Source: Cliona cf. orientalis (lineage: Eukaryota; Porifera; Demospongiae; Clionaida; Clionaidae). Taken from it: a stretch of DNA of 64,000 nucleotides. The notes below the pieces were generated by a model. It did no database searches. It was not told the origin of the DNA and saw nothing but the letters and a program-made list of their open reading frames with translations. The stretch covers positions 2,294,001 through 2,358,000 of the forward strand of contig OZ005697.1 of the NCBI GenBank assembly GCA_963930775.1. Reading direction: 5' to 3'. Numbering within the stretch: position 1 is the stretch's first letter; every line of letters begins with the position of its first letter. Below are positions 61,849-64,000 of the stretch, piece after piece. Both the position numbers and the translations under genes were made by a program.

Positions 61849-62949
61849 ATGAAGCGGATCCATCCTAGGAGCACTCTGAAGAGGATACTAAAAGGGAAGA
61901 AGCGGCTGAATGTCTCCAAGTCGGCAGACTTAGCGGTAAGCTGGCTTAAAATTTATGAGATGACCTCTGGCTGTATTAGTCTCGAAACCAGACCGCTCCC
62001 ACCGCAGCGTTTAGTTCTTCCAGGATAAACACGCGGAGGGAGGGTCTGGGAGACTGCCTATACCGTTTTGGATCCGCGCGCACAGATCTTGGCGGGCCAA
62101 TCAGATTACAGAACGCGAGTGACGTCACACGTTTGAAATCTTGAACCATCAGATCGACTTTTCTCTTTGAATTCAGTACCTCTAGATACCTTTCGAAGGC
62201 TAATTCGCTCGTAGAGAAGGTTTTCAGCAAAAAAGAGTGCTAACTGGCTGGCTCTTGACATCGTATGGGCGGACCCCAACGCGTGACGTCACGTACATCT
62301 TGCATAATCGGGATCCAAAACGGTATAGGCAGTCTCCCAGACCCTCCCTCCGCGTGTTTATCCTGAAAGAACTAAACGCTGCGGTGGGAGCGGTCTGGTT
62401 TCGAGACTAGGCTGTATAGCTATTAAGATGATAGACCCCGGCTATGCTCTTTAATAGTAGTCACTGGCAAGCCGGCAAGTCTATTAAAGGTTTATTATTT
62501 ATGAAGGGATAGCCCCATGATTAATGAATCCAGATATTAACATAATCTCACAGTTTTCCATTGAATCTGTGAGGTAGTACATGGTGTGTGGCCTGTTCTA
62601 TAATATTATTATGATTGTGCAGTCTTTTTTGCTACTGGTATCGGTCTCTCTTCTCCCTCCATCCATCCATACAGATGTACCTGAGTCTTGTTTTGGCGTT
62701 GGAGCGTCTCTCTAAAGCTGCTCTTGCCAAGTCCAGAGAGACCAAGGAGACAGTCATCACAGAGAGACACATCAAACTCATTTTCAAAGTCAGTTTTAAT
62801 ATTTCGATTGTTATTTATTTCTTTTACACTGAGCTACATATGTGTACAGTGGAGTTGGGTAGCTCATATAGTGCATGCATAAAATTCCACCGTATCTTAA
62901 TGATAACAGTGTAGATCACAGAACATAGCAGGAAGCGTTGGCGAGGTAG
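61849..62949 (+). CDS. CENPW: CENP-W-like centromere histone-fold protein
   Basis: Exon 1 (61849-61935) encodes 29 residues, MKRIHPRSTLKRILKGKK..., ending at a GTAAG donor. Exon 2 (62675-62788, after CAG) encodes 38 residues including LVLALERLSKAALAKSR and TVITERHIKLIFK. Both are in phase 0. The basic N-terminus, the histone-fold helices and the order of LxxLxxLAEESR-like and (V)INxxHVLxAAKVIL-like segments correspond to CENP-W. CENP-W pairs with CENP-T in the constitutive kinetochore. A last exon of CAGGAAGCGTTGGCGAGG plus TAG (62929-62949) would add six residues and a stop, giving about 73 residues (human is 88). This terminal exon is the weakest part. Intron 1 contains a MITE. Confidence 0.72.
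61977..62409. mobile_element. MITE, TAGTCTCG...CGAGACTA, 8-bp target duplication
   Basis: Arms of about 100 bp (TAGTCTCGAAACCAGACCGC inward through GTCTGGGAGACTGCCTATAC) bound 433 bp. The 8-bp repeat GGCTGTAT flanks it at 61969-61976 and 62410-62417. Fragments of the same family lie at about 8236-8290 and 27072-27125. It lies in intron 1 of the CENP-W gene. Confidence 0.9.
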
Positions 62950-63109
62950 TGATTTGGGGACATTGCCAAATTATCACGCATACCTATGTATAATTGAGTA
63001 AATTTTGCATATATGACATTGTGGTTGATATTTCATATAAGAGTCACGAAATATGAAAAGTTAGCATTTACGCACTATATAATATATATATTGTATTGTG
63101 ATATAGTAT

Positions 63110-64000
63110 CTTGGTGTCGTTTGTGCCTCTGGTGCCTTTGGTGCCTCTGGTGGCCTTGGTGCCCCTGGTGTCGTTGGTGCCCTTGGTGCCCCTGGTGCCC
63201 TTGGTGCCCCTGGTGTCGTTGGTATCGTTGGTGCCTTTGGTGCCCCTGGTGTCGTTGGTGCCTCTGGTGCCCTTGGTGCCCCTGGTGCCTCTGGTGCCCC
63301 TGGTGTCGTTGGTGCCCCTGGTGCCCTTGGTGCCCCTGGTGCCCTTGGTGCCCCTGGTGTCGTTGGTGCCCTTGGTGCCCCTGGTGTCGTTGGTGCCTCT
63401 GGTGCCCTTGGTGTCCCTGGTGCCTCTGGTGCCCTTAGTGCCCCTGGTGCCCTTGGTGCTCCTGGTGTCGTTGGTGCCTTTGGTGCCTAAGGTGCCCTTG
63501 ATGCCTCCGGTGTCGTTGGTGCCTCTGGTGCCCCTGATGCCCCTGGTGCCTTTGGTGCCCTTGATGCCTCTCTTGTCGTTGGTGCCTCTGGTGTCGTTGG
63601 TGCCCCTGGTGCCTCTGGTGCCCCTGGTGCCGCTGGTGCCCTTGGTGCCTCTGGTGTCCTTTGTGTTGTTAGTGTCGTTGGTGGCTCTGGTGTCCTTGAT
63701 GCCTAAGATGCCCTTGGTGCCTCTGGTGTTGTTGGTGTCGTTGGTGCCTCTGATGCCCTTGATGCCTAAGGTGCCCTTGGTGTCTCTGGTATTGTTGGTG
63801 TCACCAACGGCACCAACAACACCAGGGTCACCAAGAGCACCAGAGGCACCAACAATACCACGGGGCACCAAAGGCACCAGAGGCACAAACGACACCAGGG
63901 GCACTAAAGGCACCAGAGGCACCAACGACACCAGGGGCATCAAGGGCACCAGAAGCACCAGGGGCACCAGAGGCACCAGGGGCACCAAGGGCACCAACGA
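63110..64000. repeat. 9-bp-unit minisatellite with an inversion
   Basis: From about 63117 the plus strand repeats GGTGCCCCT/GGTGTCGTT-type nonamers. At about 63800 (GGTGTCACCAACGG) the array switches to the reverse complement and runs so to the window edge. Because the unit is a multiple of three, long frames stay open on both strands. The minus-strand frame (63997-63068) reads as Gly-Thr-X triplets after a Val-Pro-Leu stretch. There is no start context, splice site or non-repeat domain, so I treat it as satellite DNA. It may continue past the window. Confidence 0.85.

Noticed and set aside
63068-63997. Long minus-strand frame with Gly-Thr-X triplets, collagen-like at first glance
   Set aside because: It follows from a 9-bp repeat unit; the array inverts inside the frame, prolines are missing from the Gly-rich part and there are no flanking domains or splice signals.

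Overview
This window looks like nuclear DNA of a non-bilaterian animal, most likely a demosponge; I give that assignment moderate confidence. The reasons are spliced genes with GT-AG introns, two U1 snRNA genes, a CENP-W-like centromere gene, an ABCC10-type transporter, a TRIM-NHL gene, an SRCR/fibronectin receptor and Ig-domain receptors. The noncoding DNA is AT-rich and packed with short inverted-repeat transposons (MITEs). No bacterial operon, phage or CRISPR signal was seen.

Region 1 (about 1-32.5 kb) is a tandemly duplicated family of Ig-domain receptors on the minus strand. Gene B (31625 down to 23738) can be assembled from seven exons whose phases all agree: signal peptide, Ig1, Ig2, an Ig-like exon, Ig4, a stalk, then a membrane-proximal/transmembrane exon, 628 codons in total. 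Gene A (13222 down to 4723) is a colinear paralogue broken by a frameshift and by a decayed Ig4 exon. A third intact signal-peptide/Ig1 cassette lies at 20.65-21.13 kb and a truncated Ig1 exon at 29.2 kb. Intron and flanking blocks are duplicated along with the exons. Many transposons have inserted since, so unoccupied paralogous sites can be compared directly with occupied ones.

Region 2 (32.8-44 kb) holds a non-LTR reverse transcriptase of the restriction-like-endonuclease type with an N-terminal cysteine cluster, and a complete four-exon receptor with SRCR, FN3 and transmembrane segments and a tyrosine-rich tail (minus strand, 39819 down to 37679). It also has a decayed RING fragment and a dense set of nested MITEs.

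Region 3 (43.9-63 kb) is a complete 31-exon ABCC10/MRP7-like transporter gene on the minus strand, 1860 codons. Nested in its introns are two identical U1 snRNA genes (same strand) and an intronless RING/B-box/filamin/NHL gene (opposite strand, with one frame break). A short bidirectional promoter separates it from a CENP-W-like gene on the plus strand. The window ends in a 9-bp-unit minisatellite that contains an inversion point.

Exon boundaries were found by hand from splice consensus, reading phase and comparison of paralogues. No alignment or database search was run. All gene names rest on recognised motifs.
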